Assembly (NCBI GenBank): GCA_963556145.1
Contig: OY744472.1
Span: forward strand, 5,580,001 to 5,644,000
From: Hygrocybe punicea
Lineage: Eukaryota; Basidiomycota; Agaricomycetes; Agaricales; Hygrophoraceae
Length of the DNA: 64,000 nucleotides
Direction of reading: 5' to 3'
Part shown: in pieces, positions 19,897-32,976 of the stretch
Layout: the number at the start of each line of letters is the position of its first letter
Numbering within the stretch: position 1 is the first letter of the stretch
The notes under the pieces: model-generated
Told to the model about the DNA's origin: nothing
Seen by the model: the letters and a program-made list of their open reading frames with translations, nothing else
The model's database searches: none
Position numbers and translations under genes: made by a program

Positions 19897-20195
19897 TGAC
19901 TGATGTTTTTCAATAAATGGCTATATCATTCCTAATAAAATGGCTAGAATTACAAGAATATTAGAGCATGTAGAGGACATGAGAAGCTAAAGGGTCCTCT
20001 GCCAACATTAGTCGAATGGATCAGCCTTTGCTCACTTATTTGACATCAGCTTTAAATTGTAGCTGATTCAAAGCTAGTCAAATAAGTGAGCAAAGGCTCA
20101 TCCAATCAACTAATGTTGGCTGGCTCAACTATTCTTGTAATTTCAGCCATTTCATTAGGAATGATATAGCCATTTCTTGAAAAACATCTGTTAGG
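19897..20195. repeat. Long palindromic (fold-back) element
   Basis: Two arms of about 130-145 bp in inverted order. The left arm begins CTGATGTTTTTCAATAAATG near 19901 and the right arm ends with the near-inverse CATTTCTTGAAAAACATCTG near 20188. Inner arms share GCCAACATTAGT and CACTTATTTGAC, and the centre is a small palindrome at about 20046-20068. No coding potential and no clear TSD. A partial extra copy of the inner arm (CTGCCAACATTAGTC) is at 20766-20780. Likely a MITE. Confidence 0.8.
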
Positions 20196-21539
20196 CCTCA
20201 CTCTCCCTTGCCCTTGGTGAAGGTGATGGTGACAGTGAGGCTGAAGCAGTGTATTAGACTGAGCTACACAAGGAGTGTAGACTGTGTTGTAGACTCAGTG
20301 ATACACTGGAGGAGAATCACTAAGGTACATAGTATACTATGAGAAAGTATAGGCTTGTTCTATTGAAAGTAAATGAACTCCAAAAGGGAAATATAATTAT
20401 AAAAGAAACAATAAATAATCAGAAGTGAAATGAATCAATGACAACAGATATGGAATGCTCAGGCATGACACTTACATTATTTCAACACAGTCACAGTAGT
20501 GGTAGCAAAGGCCATTTGTAATCTTAGTTGAAAACACTGTTAATATGATGGTGAGAGGAGTGGGTGCCATAGTGTGTTCTTCTCTGAGCAGGAGAGACTG
20601 TAGGGAGGTGGCAGGAACTGTATATGGAAGGGAACTAGGGAGGGGAACTTTGGAACTTAGCATATGCTGTTACTTTGGGAAAAGTGATTATATTCTTCTC
20701 AATAAATTTGATAAAATCACCAAATTATTTGAGTGTGTAAACCATGTAAAATAACATGAGGTCTTCTGCCAACATTAGTCAATCAAATGAGTCATTGTTC
20801 ATATATTTAATTTATTTAATTTTAGGTATTTAATTTAATTTAATTTATTTAATTTCCTGAGGCAGATGTACATCTATAATATAAAAGCCCACATATCCGC
20901 TCTAATCAAGAAATTTATTAATAATGCTCTGCAAAGTGGCCAGGTCAATGAAGGGAAGCATACTGGTTATTATACAAAAAATGCTCGAGTCTTCTCTCGT
21001 CGGTTTTCAAACGTAGTCGCTCGTGTTCATCGGACCATTCGTCCTCCATAATTTCCAGGACTCACCGGATGTAATTGATCGGTTCATACAAACATAAATA
21101 ACCAGGAGAGTCCTGATAACAGTGATACCCTCCTGATATTGCCCCTCTCACGAATGTCGCGATATCCTCTCAACTCCGGTTACAAGTCATGCCACGACGT
21201 GCATATACACCGCCATTGGCTTGGTCATCCCAAACCAACCATGTGACCTAAGAAGCTGAAGCCCAGTCATGCTTCTATATAAAAAGGGCAGCATCTGTCC
21301 GATATTCGGGCTTCGCCACAAGGCATGAGTGTAGAAGATCGACATAGATTGGATATCAGCTTCCCATGTCAGGTCTAGTACATATGGCCAATAAGGGATT
21401 GATGTTGGACAGTCATGAGCTGAACATGAAGGATTCTGGTATAATTTTCTTGTTGAAAGTTGCTGGCACATTTGGGGGTGGGAATGTGTATATATATGAA
21501 GGGGTAAAAAAATACATGGACGCAGTGAACTACCACTAG
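20196..21539. other. Intergenic, simple AT-rich sequence with short ORFs
   Basis: Contains an AATTTATTT-type low-complexity patch near 20810-20860 and short unrecognised ORFs at 20866-21051 (+) and 21187-21471 (-). Neither shows a domain or splice-extended frame, so no gene is called. The 94-codon minus ORF lies just past the stop of the next gene and could be an additional decayed fragment. Confidence 0.45.
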
Positions 21540-23158
21540 CTAGATGTCAAAGCTCCTCCAGCATTCTCCTCCTCTGCAATAGCCGCATTCAGGTCTTCGT
21601 CATCGGCATCATCTGCCTCGAGATGAGCCAAATCGGTATCCGAATAACCTTCCATCTCCTGAATTGCATTTGATATCTCGCACTGCCACACAGGGATAGA
21701 TTCATTTGAAGCGGGTCGTTTCTTTGGAGGATGTAGTTTGTGGTGTTTCTTCAGTGTTAGTTCAAATACACTATTATAACATCATCAATACTGTGCAAAT
21801 GATAAACGTCGCACACGCACCAGCTGACCCGTTTAGACTGTTCAGGCTCCGGGGTTTCCTTGTACTGTGCTCGGCGCTGTTCAAGCGTTTCATCAATCCA
21901 GTCCCAGAAGTGTTTCTTGCATTTCTCATTCTTGTTCACAGCATCTCGATAGTCAACAAGTTTAATTTGCTAAAAATATCAGATATATTAGTTTGCGTGG
22001 GCAGACGAATGAGGTATGCTTACGACCCAAGCCCAGCGGCCCCACATAGTGTCAGTAACTGAGATTCCCGATGTGCTGATGAGTGACCTGACAACAGCAT
22101 AAATGTCTTTCTTCTTATCCCAAGCTAGGAGAAGCTATATTTGGCCAATTTATGATAAGTAGGGGTGGGCTGCCAGGCTAGGAATAACTGTACCTTCCGT
22201 TTGATTTCAGCATGGCAAGATGCGAGACACTTGCTTTGGTGAGTCGCAAATGCCTTCGATGGGATGAAGTCATGGATTTCCTTTGGTATGCAGTATTGAT
22301 TGGGGTGGAGATGAATGTGATGCTATAACGTCAAACAAGATTTGTTAATTAATGATGTTGAGAGACGGTGAGCTCACCAGGCAGCGCAAAAGAAGGCCAG
22401 TCTTGTAGCTGGAGAGGCCAGGGTCCAGTAATATTGTGTAGAGCTTTGCGGTGACGTGTTCCTGTGACAAGGAATAATTGATGCCAGTTCGGGTCAACGG
22501 TTGCCACTTGCCTTGAACTGGGGAGACTTTAACCAGGCCTGCCCTGACATATCCGATGCCTGCCCTTGATCGCGTGCCAACCTCACATAGAGAGTGATTA
22601 TCAATTCATGTGTGCAAAGCTGGTAATTTAGAAGCGGCTTGAAAATTAAATTCAGATGCATTTACTTGGCTTTTGGTGACGATGTTGTCCTTTTCTGCTG
22701 TAGGCACATCATATTCAATGCAGCAAACTCCGCAAAATGAAGTTTTTGGTTCTTGGACCAAGACTGCAATTCAGGCTCCCGTTGCCAGCGGTGAAGCACG
22801 CTTGGAGAGTGTAAGCTGGGGCTTCTGGTATTAAGTTGAGGCCCAAGCCGGCTCCTTGTTGCTGCAATGGTGATAAGCAGCATAGAAAAAAACTAGATGG
22901 TTACAGACCTGGGGTCCTTGCAACCAAAGCAAGTAGATTCAGTCCAGAAAGATGCTCCTGGTTTCCACTGCGAGGTGAAGATTGAACCCTGTTGGTCACA
23001 GCATGCATTGGTGTTATAGGGAAATCATGATCTTCAAACTTGATGTCGTCCATGAGGCCCATCTTGTATCCATAAAATGTATGTCGAACACGGCACAGTG
23101 CTGGCAGGTGCTTGAAGGGACTTTGTAAAAAAAACAAAAAAATGCAAGTCACGGGTTC
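21540..23158 (-). CDS. Unrecognised multi-exon basidiomycete protein
   Basis: Exon-like frames joined by plausible GT-AG introns read on the minus strand. A segment near 22330-22200 has HHIHLHPNQYCIPKEIHDF and HQSKCLASCHAEIKRK. It is followed by LLLAWDKKKDIYAVVRSLIS and TDTMWGRWAWV. After an intron near 22020-21970 come LVDYRDAVNKNEKCKKHFW and DWIDETLEQRR. After another short intron (donor GTGCGT, acceptor CTGAAG) a C-terminal exon ends in an acidic tail with stop at about 21541. Upstream parts to 23158 are less certain. I recall similar FWDW(V/I)D-containing hypothetical proteins in multicopy in mushroom genomes; no function is known to me. It may belong to a mobile element. Confidence 0.5.
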
Positions 23159-24006
23159 TCACATTCGGAATCTTCCATACCGTGTGAAACACTTATGGAT
23201 GACAAGCTTAAAATAACAGATGGCAAGCACTCAGGAATAGAAAAGCAAGAAATGTCTTGCAACTGAGTTGAATAAGATTGGAGAATTCTCAGCTGTTGCA
23301 AAACAGGATGGGCACAAAGACCAGTTTGAGTTCACCTGCAATCCTCCAGAGGAAGTATAGTGTTGCCACAGCTCGCAATACGCAGGCGATGACTCTCTCT
23401 TTATCCAACATCACCACTGCTGTTGTGATGGTGGCTGTGACTGTGGTTGTGACTGATCAGCACCATAGGGCGAACACAGCAGCTGTAGCGGCAAAGAAGC
23501 TGATGGTTGGTGGTGGTGGTGGTGCCTGCGAGCCTGAGTTTGAGGTCCCCATGTTGCAGGGTGTTGGGATGCAGCTGTTTTGTCATTGTGCATAGCTAGA
23601 CAGATCTTTGTTGATAAAAGTAAAGAAAAAAAAACTTACCAATGCAGCAGAGATTGGTGCATGACCCTCCACTACATCTGGGACTGGCACGTGTTGCTTG
23701 TTGTCACTGCTGGCACTGCTGTTGCTGTCGTTGCTACTGCTGCTGTTCTGTTGCCATTGCCGTGGTCATTGGCCATTGCTGCTGCTGTCCAGGCTGTTGT
23801 TGCCTCGAGATCATTGTGCTGTAATCCAAAATAAGTTGATAGTAATAAAAAAAAGAGACATAATGGGAGTGGGTCCTTGGCTTCCGTTGCCACTTCATTA
23901 ATTATACATTAATGTCAGGCGTTGGAGGTCATCATTGTTCTACATTAATGTAGGGAATAAATTGATATAGGCGAAAGGGGAGAACAATATTTTACATGTT
24001 CACCAA
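23159..24006. other. Non-coding stretch with an isolated hAT terminus and CTG/GTT-rich patches
   Basis: At 23358 the sequence TAGTGTTGCCACAGC matches the left terminus of the hAT elements elsewhere in the window. No partner GGCAACACTA was found to the right, so it is a truncated or decayed element. TGGTTGTGACTG-type and GTTGCTGTT-type patches at 23410-23820 keep several frames open by composition. Near 23905-23955 there are repeated ACATTAATGT words. Confidence 0.55.
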
Positions 24007-24842
24007 TTACTTCTTTTTGTTGACGCTAAACACAGGAAGATCCTCGTCCTCCAAATTGCAACTCGCAATTGAATTGGAATTTGTCAGCATCTTGCCAGCA
24101 TATGACAGCCTGATTTTGGAGACTGGGACTCTCCCTGTATATTGAAGAATGCGATCTCGGAGGGTGGAAACCAGCAGGTTCAAGGGCAGGTCTGGAATAG
24201 TCACAATCGTGCCATCTAATTTCTACTCAGGCTTGGATGGATCATTGGGCAGTTGTACTAGAAGCGAGATAGGATTCTTCATATTGTCTGGTCAGTGCAC
24301 TGGAAGCTGAGGGTATTCAGCTAACTTACAGGGTACATATTTATCCAATCAGCTTTGGGGTAAAGTTGACTGCCCAGAAGTTTCACAATCTTCTACCTTT
24401 TGCCAGGTGGCAGTTCATCCAGCCCAGTCCCTTGCATCTCATCTGCAGTCTGGACAATACCCACTTGCAGCAATATCATAGACCCAGCAGCTGTGAGGGT
24501 GGCTATTCTTGAAGGATGCATGCTTAGCGCAGGGGTGACGCTAACAGGAGGCAGTTGGTATCCAAACGGTTGGACAGCATCCAAACCTTGATAATGTAGT
24601 GGGGGTAACAGAACAGGCACCAGCTGGTTGGGATACATTGAGGGCTGTGGTCCTGAGGAGATAGTTGCCACTGAATAGGCAGGATTCGCAGGAGCAGGAG
24701 TCACAGATGCTTGATTAGGATGTGCTGTAAGTGATGCCAGGGCAGGGGGTAAGGTGGCCATCGGAGCAGGGGCAGCGGCCGGGCCTATTCTTGGACTGAT
24801 AGCACCAGGTTCTTGTCTACTCAAACAATAAGTCATTGGTAA
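24007..24842 (-). pseudogene. SF3A1 (PRP21-like splicing factor) 3' fragment
   Basis: The segment 24836-24393 reads SRQEPGAISPRIGPAAAPAP, then a Pro/Ala-rich linker, LSMHPSRIATLTAAGSMI, VQTADEMQGTGLDELPPGKR, a TAG, and KIVKLLGSQLYPKADWINMYP split as two parts. An intron (GTAAGTTAG...CCAG) follows, then NPISLLVQLPNDPSKPE, a second TAG (Trp expected) and the C-terminal ubiquitin-like domain TIPDLPLNLLVSTLRDRILQ ... KMLTNSNSIASCNLEDEDL, ending in Lys residues at 24007. This is the order of the C-terminal part of SF3A1, a U2 snRNP subunit. The intron is retained, so it is a DNA-level copy. Two nonsense codons and a missing N-terminal two thirds make it a pseudogene beside a transposon. Confidence 0.8.
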
Positions 24843-25639
24843 TGTATGAACTGTATAATTAAACTTATGGTCCCAGACCCTTCATATGATGAATAGCAGC
24901 AATCTCCTCATCAAAATTGACCTTGGTGGGGAAAGTGTCGATCATGTTGGCTTTGGAAGCAGTATGGCCATCGCCCCTCTGCTGGTTGCTGTTGGGGTGC
25001 TGTGGCCTTTGTTTGGGGTTGGCCGGTGTTGTTGTGAACTGGTGTGTGGTGAGATTGGTGGTGAGATTCAACCTTGGCAGTGGTCGTTAGTCTGCTATTT
25101 ATTTCCATTTTGGACAGCTAGCCGTGGTTTAGCCATTGCCACAATGGTCTGGTCCAGCTAAAAACCCATATATGGGTTACCCATTGTTAGCCATAGCTGA
25201 TTGGAAAGCTTTGCCTCTTTGAGGAACTTCTTAGCAATTTTCTTGGCAGAATTTTTTGAATTTGCACATCTGGCCAGTACAAGTAACTTGGATATCCGGC
25301 ACTGTTGTGCAGCTAGTATGGTACTAAGAATGCAGCTGATTTCTGTCAAGTAGTCATCTTTTCATTCATTGTTTTGTTTTCACAATATTGTCATGGTGGA
25401 TTTGAGAAGGGTACCATGCACTAAACTATCTATCATTTAAAAAGAATCCCCGCAACATCTGTTCATTCTCAAGTCTGACAGACTCCCCAACAATGCCCTG
25501 CTTTTTCCGTGGTTGTGGTACATCACCCTGCTCCCCTTCAACATGCTTGTCAACATCCTCCTCTACATTCCGCCTCCTTTTCTGTGGGCCAGCCACTTTG
25601 ACAAGTAGGTTGTTTGATTTCACTTGACATTGCACTGCT
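24843..25639. other. Spacer between the SF3A1 fragment and the Tnp2-like transposon
   Basis: Minus-strand ORFs at 25071-24865 (ending KVNFDEEIAAIHHMKGLGP) and 25635-25426 (KRRRNVEEDVDKHVEGEQGD) are compositionally protein-like. The first could be more SF3A1-related or unrelated coding sequence. The second could be the C-terminal tail of the transposase. Neither is secure. No terminal inverted repeat was identified here. Confidence 0.4.
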
Positions 25640-28600
25640 TCAATTGCATCAGCAGTCAGATGTGGAAGAGAAGAACTAGTGTATTTAATTCAACATTCAT
25701 TTTGTATTCCCACTATATTATGGACTTACCTGTTGTAATACTTTACCAGACGTTGCAACAGCTCAGATTTGTTGCCTCCGACCAGAAGGCTTTCTTGCTG
25801 ACAAAGTACTTCAACACATCCTTGCTCACATTATCTCTGCCAGTATTGAATGTTAAGTAGAACAAAAAACTAAATTGAGTTGAAATACATACAAGGTTGC
25901 ATCCTTTTTTCCTTGCTGCCATCGGGGCACCTCAAAGACAGGTATGGTTCTGCTCCCAGATGCAGCTCTGTTCTCAATTGGCTCAATTGGGTCCAGATCA
26001 TCACCGTCATCCAATACTTCCTCCAAAACCTCCAGAAGCTCACCATCATCCACGAAGGCTGCCACAAGATCTGTTCCACTTGCAGGGCCAGTGGTATCAT
26101 CAATAGCACGGCTTGCAGCCTTCGTTGCCAGAAGTTTCTTCTTTGCCTCTAGTTGCTGTTCTTTCTTGTCCCGCACCTGGGCTGATGCTGTCTTTCGAAG
26201 TTTGGCAATGTCCTCAAGGTGAAATGATGACTTGGGTGGATGTGGTGGCAAAGCAGTGGCAACTGTCTCGTAATTATGGAGGCTGTTGACATTGACAATG
26301 AAATGGACATCATCGGCATGCTGCACGATCTTTCTGGTGCATGTGGTTGCCTCACGTTCTTGCACAAGCAACTGTGTACCTGTTGCTTGGCATTTTCCAT
26401 GTTCACAGTCATGCTGCAGATTTATGGCACAGATGATGTCCTACAGAATTTGTGAGGAATGAACAAAACACAGATAAAATTGACATACCATCGGTTGTAA
26501 TACAACACGGTTGGGAGACTGTTGAAGAGTAGGCATATCGAGCACGTGGTGGGGGTCGTCACCCAGTACAAAAAGCTGCACGGTGACGTAGATAGTTTTG
26601 TCAGGGGACAGCACTGGCGATTCTGGGTTCGACGTGTCTGCAACCAAGATTTCGCACACCTTTCCAAATGTGAGTGGTGAGAACTCGCCCTGGAAGAACG
26701 CCGTTAATCACCCCAGTCCCATTGTGATTCCAGGAGTACACACCCCCTCCAACCGTATAATGGCATGCTGACCACATGAAATGTTGTCTCGCGACATTGC
26801 CGTAATGGCATGTGCTTTTCTGAACCCGAGAGGAAGGGGATATGGGGCGATGACAACTTGCTGTGCCAGTGAGTCTGTCCAAGCGATGATAGGTACCATC
26901 ACCTTGGGGTTTTTCTTTGATTGAGCTGGCATTGTTATGGTTCCTGGGCTTGTATTAAAATTGATGAAATAAATGCCAAGTTGGATTGATACGCACCTGG
27001 CACTCGGCGCTTTCTCGAATCCAACCCAAGTAGCTTCGCATGTTCAGGGTGGTCTTCCAAGTATCTGAGGATAGAGACACTTGCACAAGTCCACCAGCCA
27101 GTACAAGCATCTTTCCACCACCCCCCTGTAACAATATGTTTAATGCGATCCATGCCTGCAAAGCACCAGGTGATGTCTCAACTTGGTGCCATGTGATTGC
27201 TATATATAGATGCCACCCAGAAGACAGCATTGTATGACTCGAACTGCTCCATAGAAAAGAGGATCGCTGGACCAAATAGTCGTATGTAGAACACAAGGTG
27301 AAGGAGAAAGTGGAATTTGGGTTTTGAGATAAGAATACTTGGGCTGCAAAGTGCAGTCACACTCAAAAAATCATCAATACATTGCTGGAGATGTTTCTGT
27401 GAAAGATGTCAGGTTGAATTAAGGTTGTCTAGAAAGGCACACACCGAATATGACTCTATATCTTTGATTTCTGTATGCCAGAGAAGGACTGTAAGACGTC
27501 CAATGAGGAGCCATGCATCCAGGACCTCACGAGGAACCAGGTCATAAACCGTAAATGCCATGACTTGGGAGACGGTCTTGAAGTGCTTGCTGATTAGTCC
27601 ACCTTTGTAGTGGCACATGTAGTTGGCAGGTATCTTAGGAATGTTCAGTCCATCCTGAACTATTGAATTAAGTTGCGATTGGAAGAGGTCAAACTTCTTC
27701 AACTTCTCGAGTAGAAACATAGTCTGGCCCCAGAAGTACTTTACAACACCGAGAAGGATGGTATGTAATATCTCTGTGGGCATATCGAGATGTATGTCCA
27801 CACCTGCATTGATTGCATTACAATGTTGTTGGCGAAAAACAACATGTAAAGCACAGACATACCTGACATACCAAGCAGCGGATTGATAACGCCACCTTTT
27901 TCATGAGCCTTCTTTAATTCCTCCATAAGAATTGACTGAACTTCATCTGGTGTATGTGCGGTGCCATCGGGTGTAGCCTTTTGTAACTCCTGTCCAAGTT
28001 TGACAATGGCATCGATAATTGGTTGCGCTACAAGATCTTTGACCCCAGAGTCACGGACGGCCTCCGTCAGCTTCATGGCCACACTTGGCTCAAGCGACAT
28101 CAGCAGTTGTTGAAAAACATGTTCATGTGTTTCTTCGAATGAGCGCTGTTCCCCTTCCTGTCGGTTACCGTACATCAGGGCACAGTACGCTCAATTATTG
28201 ATTCGCCTTACCTCAAACAGCTTCGAAAATCCTTCCTCAGACCATTTATACTCCTGAGTGCCACCAACTTTGCAAGTACGGCAGAAATGGTTGGCGGCAA
28301 GTCCGGCGCAACTACATAGCTCAGCTTGCATTGGGTTATCACCAGCCCAAAGATGCCCATATGGCTGTAGCAAGACTTCTTCTTTTGCTTCGCAGTCCCA
28401 AGCAACAATCGGATCAGCGAATGTTCATCTAATGCACAAAAAGGTCAGATATGTCTAAATAAAGATGAAACAACATACTCAATTGAGCCACGGACCCCTT
28501 GCATTATTTCTAATGGCGTCGCATTTGAAGATGTAGCTACAAATCGAACGTGAAACTCTTCAGATAGCTTTTCTCCTGGTAATGTGCCATTTGATATATA

Positions 28601-30321
28601 GCACGAGAAGTGCTTATTCCACTGCTTGGACTTGTTGCCTGACACATGGTCGATGAAAATGATGATCGGAACTGAATAGATGGGATGGGAGCCAGACTTG
28701 GTACGGAGTGGATGGGGCATTTGATCAGCATAAGCTTGGAAAGATGCTAGATAGTCATTAGTGAGGAACCTCGGGAGGTTTGATGGACATACGGGCAAAG
28801 GGATAGATGCCCGAGGAGGCTACTAAAATCTCATCAAATGTGTCAATGAACGAAGCCACTGAAACGGCAGCAATTTTGTCATTTTTGATGACAAAACCCT
28901 CCTGTGTAGACATGTTACTGATGAAGCATTCATGAGAACCATGTGAATAAACTTACTGGTGTGTCATTGACATGGTGGCCCATTGCCCACATTTCGCAGT
29001 TCTTAGTTAACCATTGTGTCGGAATAAACCAGCAGTTGTTTGTTCTTCACACCAGTTCATTGACATAGAATATCTTGTGGTTATGCTTGATTGTTGGCAT
29101 CAGCAAATGATCAGGGATGTCTTGCAGCATCTTAGATCTGTGCCAAAGTTCGCCCATTGTCCCCAAAGCGTCGGGGTAGAAGACCATTGAGGGTTGGGTA
29201 ATAGGGTTCAACATGTCCTGAGGAAAGTGAGCAGAAAGCAGCAGGCAGATGCGGCTTGGAATACCTTAGCAATGGCATCACTAATCTCATTTAGGTACCA
29301 TACATGTCCCTGGGCTGACTCTTGCCGCGTTGTAGGGTCACCAAGGTCCTTCTTGAGTTTCTCTTGACATCTGCGAAGTCCATCATAATGTGGTACTTTA
29401 GCACCAAGTTCCCTTGCCGATGACAGGACGGCTTTTTGCTGTGCGCATGAGAAATGAAGTCGAGGTGAATTGAACAAGATGTCAGTAAGAAATGCCTGTA
29501 TCATACAACCACCATCAGTGGGAAACAGAATGCATGGAGAACACGCGCTTACAGCCTTATCTGGGTAAGGAAACCACTGCTCATTCACATCTGCACCAAA
29601 CCAAGTGTCCAGGAGATCCTCAGAAGACAAAGAATCATCTGAGAGACCAATGTACCATCAGCCATGAATCAAGAGAAGCCAAAACATGCAAACCTTCATT
29701 CTCGTCATCCTTGCTGTCACTATCCTCACTCAGATCAGGAAGAGGGATCTTGTCATCAAATGAACGGTTCAGATTGCGGCTTTCTGCAACATTGAGTGCT
29801 CGTGCCAGCGACTTGGCAAGTGGGTCGGAGAGGTCGGATCCTGCACTGAAATAAAGGCGATTGCCATTTGCATCTGTAAATATTGATTGCATAGGTATAC
29901 TAGTTGTAAGGATTTTGTCATCCCAATTCGAGTGGTCTGGTGTGGGCTCCCAATTGTCGGTGTGCCAGGTAGGCTCCGATCTATCTTCTGGACCCTTGCC
30001 GTCTTCATAGCCTGGATGGTTAGGATGGTGATGTATATCCCACCTTGTACTCACTTGGGGCTGGGTTCGAAGTTGATGCCATGTGGTCTCGACGTGCTGA
30101 CTCCCTCTCTGCAGCCTTGTGAGACCAGTCTTTATGTTTGGCAGAACTCGCATGGGTGCTGAGGTGTCATGTGGTGGTTCGCGGGCGCCCAGGACAGACC
30201 TGGCATATTGCCTCACTGTCTTTGATGTCGAAATCTGTGCAAAATGAGTATGAAGACTGTGAGCCTGTTGATATATTGACAACTCACCACTACGGTCATG
30301 TCTCTTTCTTGGCTGCCACAT
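25640..30321 (-). pseudogene. Tnp2-like (Plavaka/CACTA-type) fungal transposase, decayed
   Basis: The start is MWQPRKRHDRS at 30321, spliced to a C2H-type zinc finger (ICQVCPG ... HLSTHASSAKHK). Next come DLLDTWFGADVNEQWFPYPD, a membrane-of-family block at 29.2-29.0 kb with a stop (NELV*RTNN), PIIIFIDHVSGNKSKQWNKH near 28.6 kb and CAGLAANHFCRTCKVGGTQ near 28.3 kb. Then follow DMPTEILHTILLGVVKYFWG and CHYKGGLISKHFKTVSQVMA near 27.7 kb and KPKFHFLLHLVFYIRLFGPA near 27.3 kb. The C-terminal block near 26.5-25.9 kb is followed by a probable SAP motif (GGNKSELLQRL) after a one-base frameshift near 25.79 kb. I recognise this large basidiomycete family from memory as Tnp2-like; its superfamily label is less certain than its identity as a transposon gene. 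Confidence 0.6.
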
Positions 30322-30780
30322 TGTAAGGATGCATTTGTCAGCGAGAGTTGGGATTAACCTGGCCTTGACCCAACGTCCAACATTATTGGCAGAAATGATG
30401 CCAGATCTACATCAACTCAATGTCGGACCAGTGGGATTGAGATTTTGCGGCGTCTCGTGTCGGGACCCGCCTGCTTCTCAATCGCAAAACTACAAGCAGA
30501 CTGATCAAGATGTGACCATCGTCGATTTCTGCACAAGCTAGAAGTAGGGAATCAAATTGCAGGTTTCAGATCGTAGTTGCTACCAAAATGAGTCTAAATC
30601 CCGCTATTCTCTGACGCTGCCCTTCCCACGTCCTGGAGACACTGTGGCACCAATGGCGGTGTATGTCCCCGGACTTTGGTGATCACCGGGTCCTTCAGTA
30701 ACTTTCCCATGCATGCCAAATCCGAGTCCTAAATTTACAAGCACAGGATTCACCCTGCTTGGCGGTGCATGATGTTAGGA
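30322..30780. other. 5' flank of the Tnp2-like gene, no gene seen
   Basis: Short ORFs only. The sequence next to 30321 would hold the promoter of the minus-strand transposase. The last eight bases, TGTTAGGA (30773-30780), are the left TSD copy of the next hAT element. Confidence 0.5.
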
Positions 30781-31550
30781 TAGGGCTGTACCTGGCCCAG
30801 CTTTAGGCCGTGAGCCTGGCCAAGCCAAGCCCTAGTAGGCCAGGCTAAGCCGGGCCAACTTGAACTTGAAAGGTAACAGCCTGGAAGGGCTTTTGGCTGG
30901 GCTTAAGGTCTCGAAAGCCAGGGCCAAGCCATCAGGCCACAGCCTTGACTGAACTGTAGTATATAAAATAAATAATAGTTATGCCCTAAATTCATTGAAA
31001 CTTAACAACAAGTTTCTTTTGCACCTATGCTGCCTTCGATGTTCCCTAAATGCATCGCACATCTAACTCCAATCAACTTGTTGCCATCGCGCAAATGCCA
31101 TAGCTGGCACTATATCTTTGCCTTGTGAGTTTCACCTTTCTTTTCTTGTCCAACAATTGACACCGTCCTCTATAATGACGACTATTGAAAGGATCAGTCA
31201 TCTTGTCAAGACCATTTCTGCACTCTCTAGCATCCTGCCCCCATCTGTACTGAAGGGAACGACAAAGGATAAAATATGGGCCATCATGCATCTTCCTGAT
31301 GGTGAGTCAGCCTACTACACCTTCAATAGACATTTCAATGTGTTTTTTGGTGAAGACTGCTGTGATTCAGATGGCCATCTACACCACATTCAGCAGGGAA
31401 AGAGTGGAATGGGCCTCTCAAGTCTAAACTAAGTGCTCTCCTTTGGGAGCTCAGTGACGATGAAGATAATATCACAGCTGACGCAGGCCCTGCAATGTAG
31501 GATGACCCTGCTTGGCCATGGCAAAGGGACTTCTGCTGTTACCTTGACGT

Positions 31551-31701
31551 TGTAGTAGGGACTAGGGGTCCCTACTGGTGCCTCAGTGGTCTCGGGGTGG
31601 TGTTACAAGCTGAAGTCTCATATCCTATCTAAGACATCATGTAATCCTATGGAACGATCACATGATCTACTAGTAGTAGTGGGGCACTACCCACTACTAC
31701 A
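31551..31701 (-). repeat. 3' LTR of the non-autonomous LTR element
   Basis: 151 bp, TG...CA ends. It differs from the partner LTR at very few positions (for example GTGTTACAAG versus GTGTGACAAG, and ATCACATG versus ATCACGTG), which suggests a fairly recent insertion. Both copies contain CTAGTAGTAGTGG and a (CA)CTACTACA end. Confidence 0.92.
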
Positions 31702-32962
31702 TGTACCCCCCTCGAAAAAAACAGTGGCGTCCTCGCCACTGTGAAGCCAAAAGACCAACACTCACAAAAACTCCCAAACTCCAACTCAAAACTCCAACTC
31801 CGTTGAGGACTTATGAAACGCTGCCGACAGGTATGCCCCCCGGTGGACGCCACCACCAGCTCAAGATACCGTTTGTCGACCGAATCGCCTGTGCTCAGAG
31901 CGCAACTCTCGAAAAAACGTGGGAGACTTCATAGCGTGGTGTGGCAAAGGTGGGGGTACGAAGATGCATGGGTAGGTGAACATGGGGTTGGTAGGTCCTC
32001 GGGTGTTGAACGGGCTGTGGGGAGTCGAAAGGGTGAACACGGGATGGGGAACTTACGAAAAAACTAGGTGGGCTGGCGATAACTCGGCTCTATGATGAAA
32101 TACTTGGCTGTGCGGGGTGATGGAGGGCGAACGCGAGGCTCTCCGGCCTCGCGTGTGGGTTTGTGGGGTGTTACGGGGGTATGTAGGGCTTGGGGTGATG
32201 AACAACGGCGGTTGGACTCTGGGTGATGTGGTGTCTCTGTGGGGTGGCCATAAAGGCCAGCGAGTGTTCGTTTGGGGCGGCGCGAGTGAACGGGGACGTT
32301 TGGTGCATGGAATGGGGGTTCGTGGAGTTGAGCATGTGTGCTGGAGGGCTCTGTTACTCAGAAAATGGGGGTCGAACTTTGGTGACGTGGCGAAATGTGG
32401 TGGCTCTAACACAGCGAGGTTGGCTCGCGTGGGGCATATGTGTGGGTACGTGGGGCTCCGTGGGGTTCTAAGATGTGGGCCGTTGGTGTAAAGAGGCGCA
32501 TCGAGCGCGTGTGTAACTTGGGGGCTGTAAAATGTGGTGTGAACTGAGATGGCGCAGAAAAGGCGCGCTTGCTGTGCAGACGCGCATGGGTGGTGCAACG
32601 TGGCCTAGCGTGGGTCTTGGGAACGTTTATCGTAGGCATGGGGGCTCTTACGGGTGCGTCTTGGTGGTGAATAACGAAAAAATCCAGGTTGAAGACGATG
32701 ACGTGGCAGTGCGCGGGTTGGCCTTTTTGCCTCAAAAAAGGGGCCGTGGCGGCGTATGGTGAGATGTGAAGGCTCGTGGGTTATCTAACAAAAATGGGGG
32801 CGGCCGTGTGGCTGGCCATGGACGAAGAATGGGGTATGCTCCGCAACTGGGTGGTGAGACCGCATGAAAAAAGTGTAAGGGCGAGAGAACCAGTGGAAAA
32901 GCTCAAACAAAGGTCAAAAAAGCTAGAGCATGGTGAGAAAAGCAAGGCTGAGACGAATCACA

Positions 32963-32974
32963 CTCTCATCACCA
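32963..32974 (-). promoter_or_regulatory. Primer-binding site
   Basis: TGGTGATGAGAG lies two bases inside the 5' LTR. TGG would pair with the CCA end of a tRNA. The same 12-mer occurs next to the LTRs at 40286, 42879 and 54224 (minus). Confidence 0.75.
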
Positions 32975-32976
32975 GG

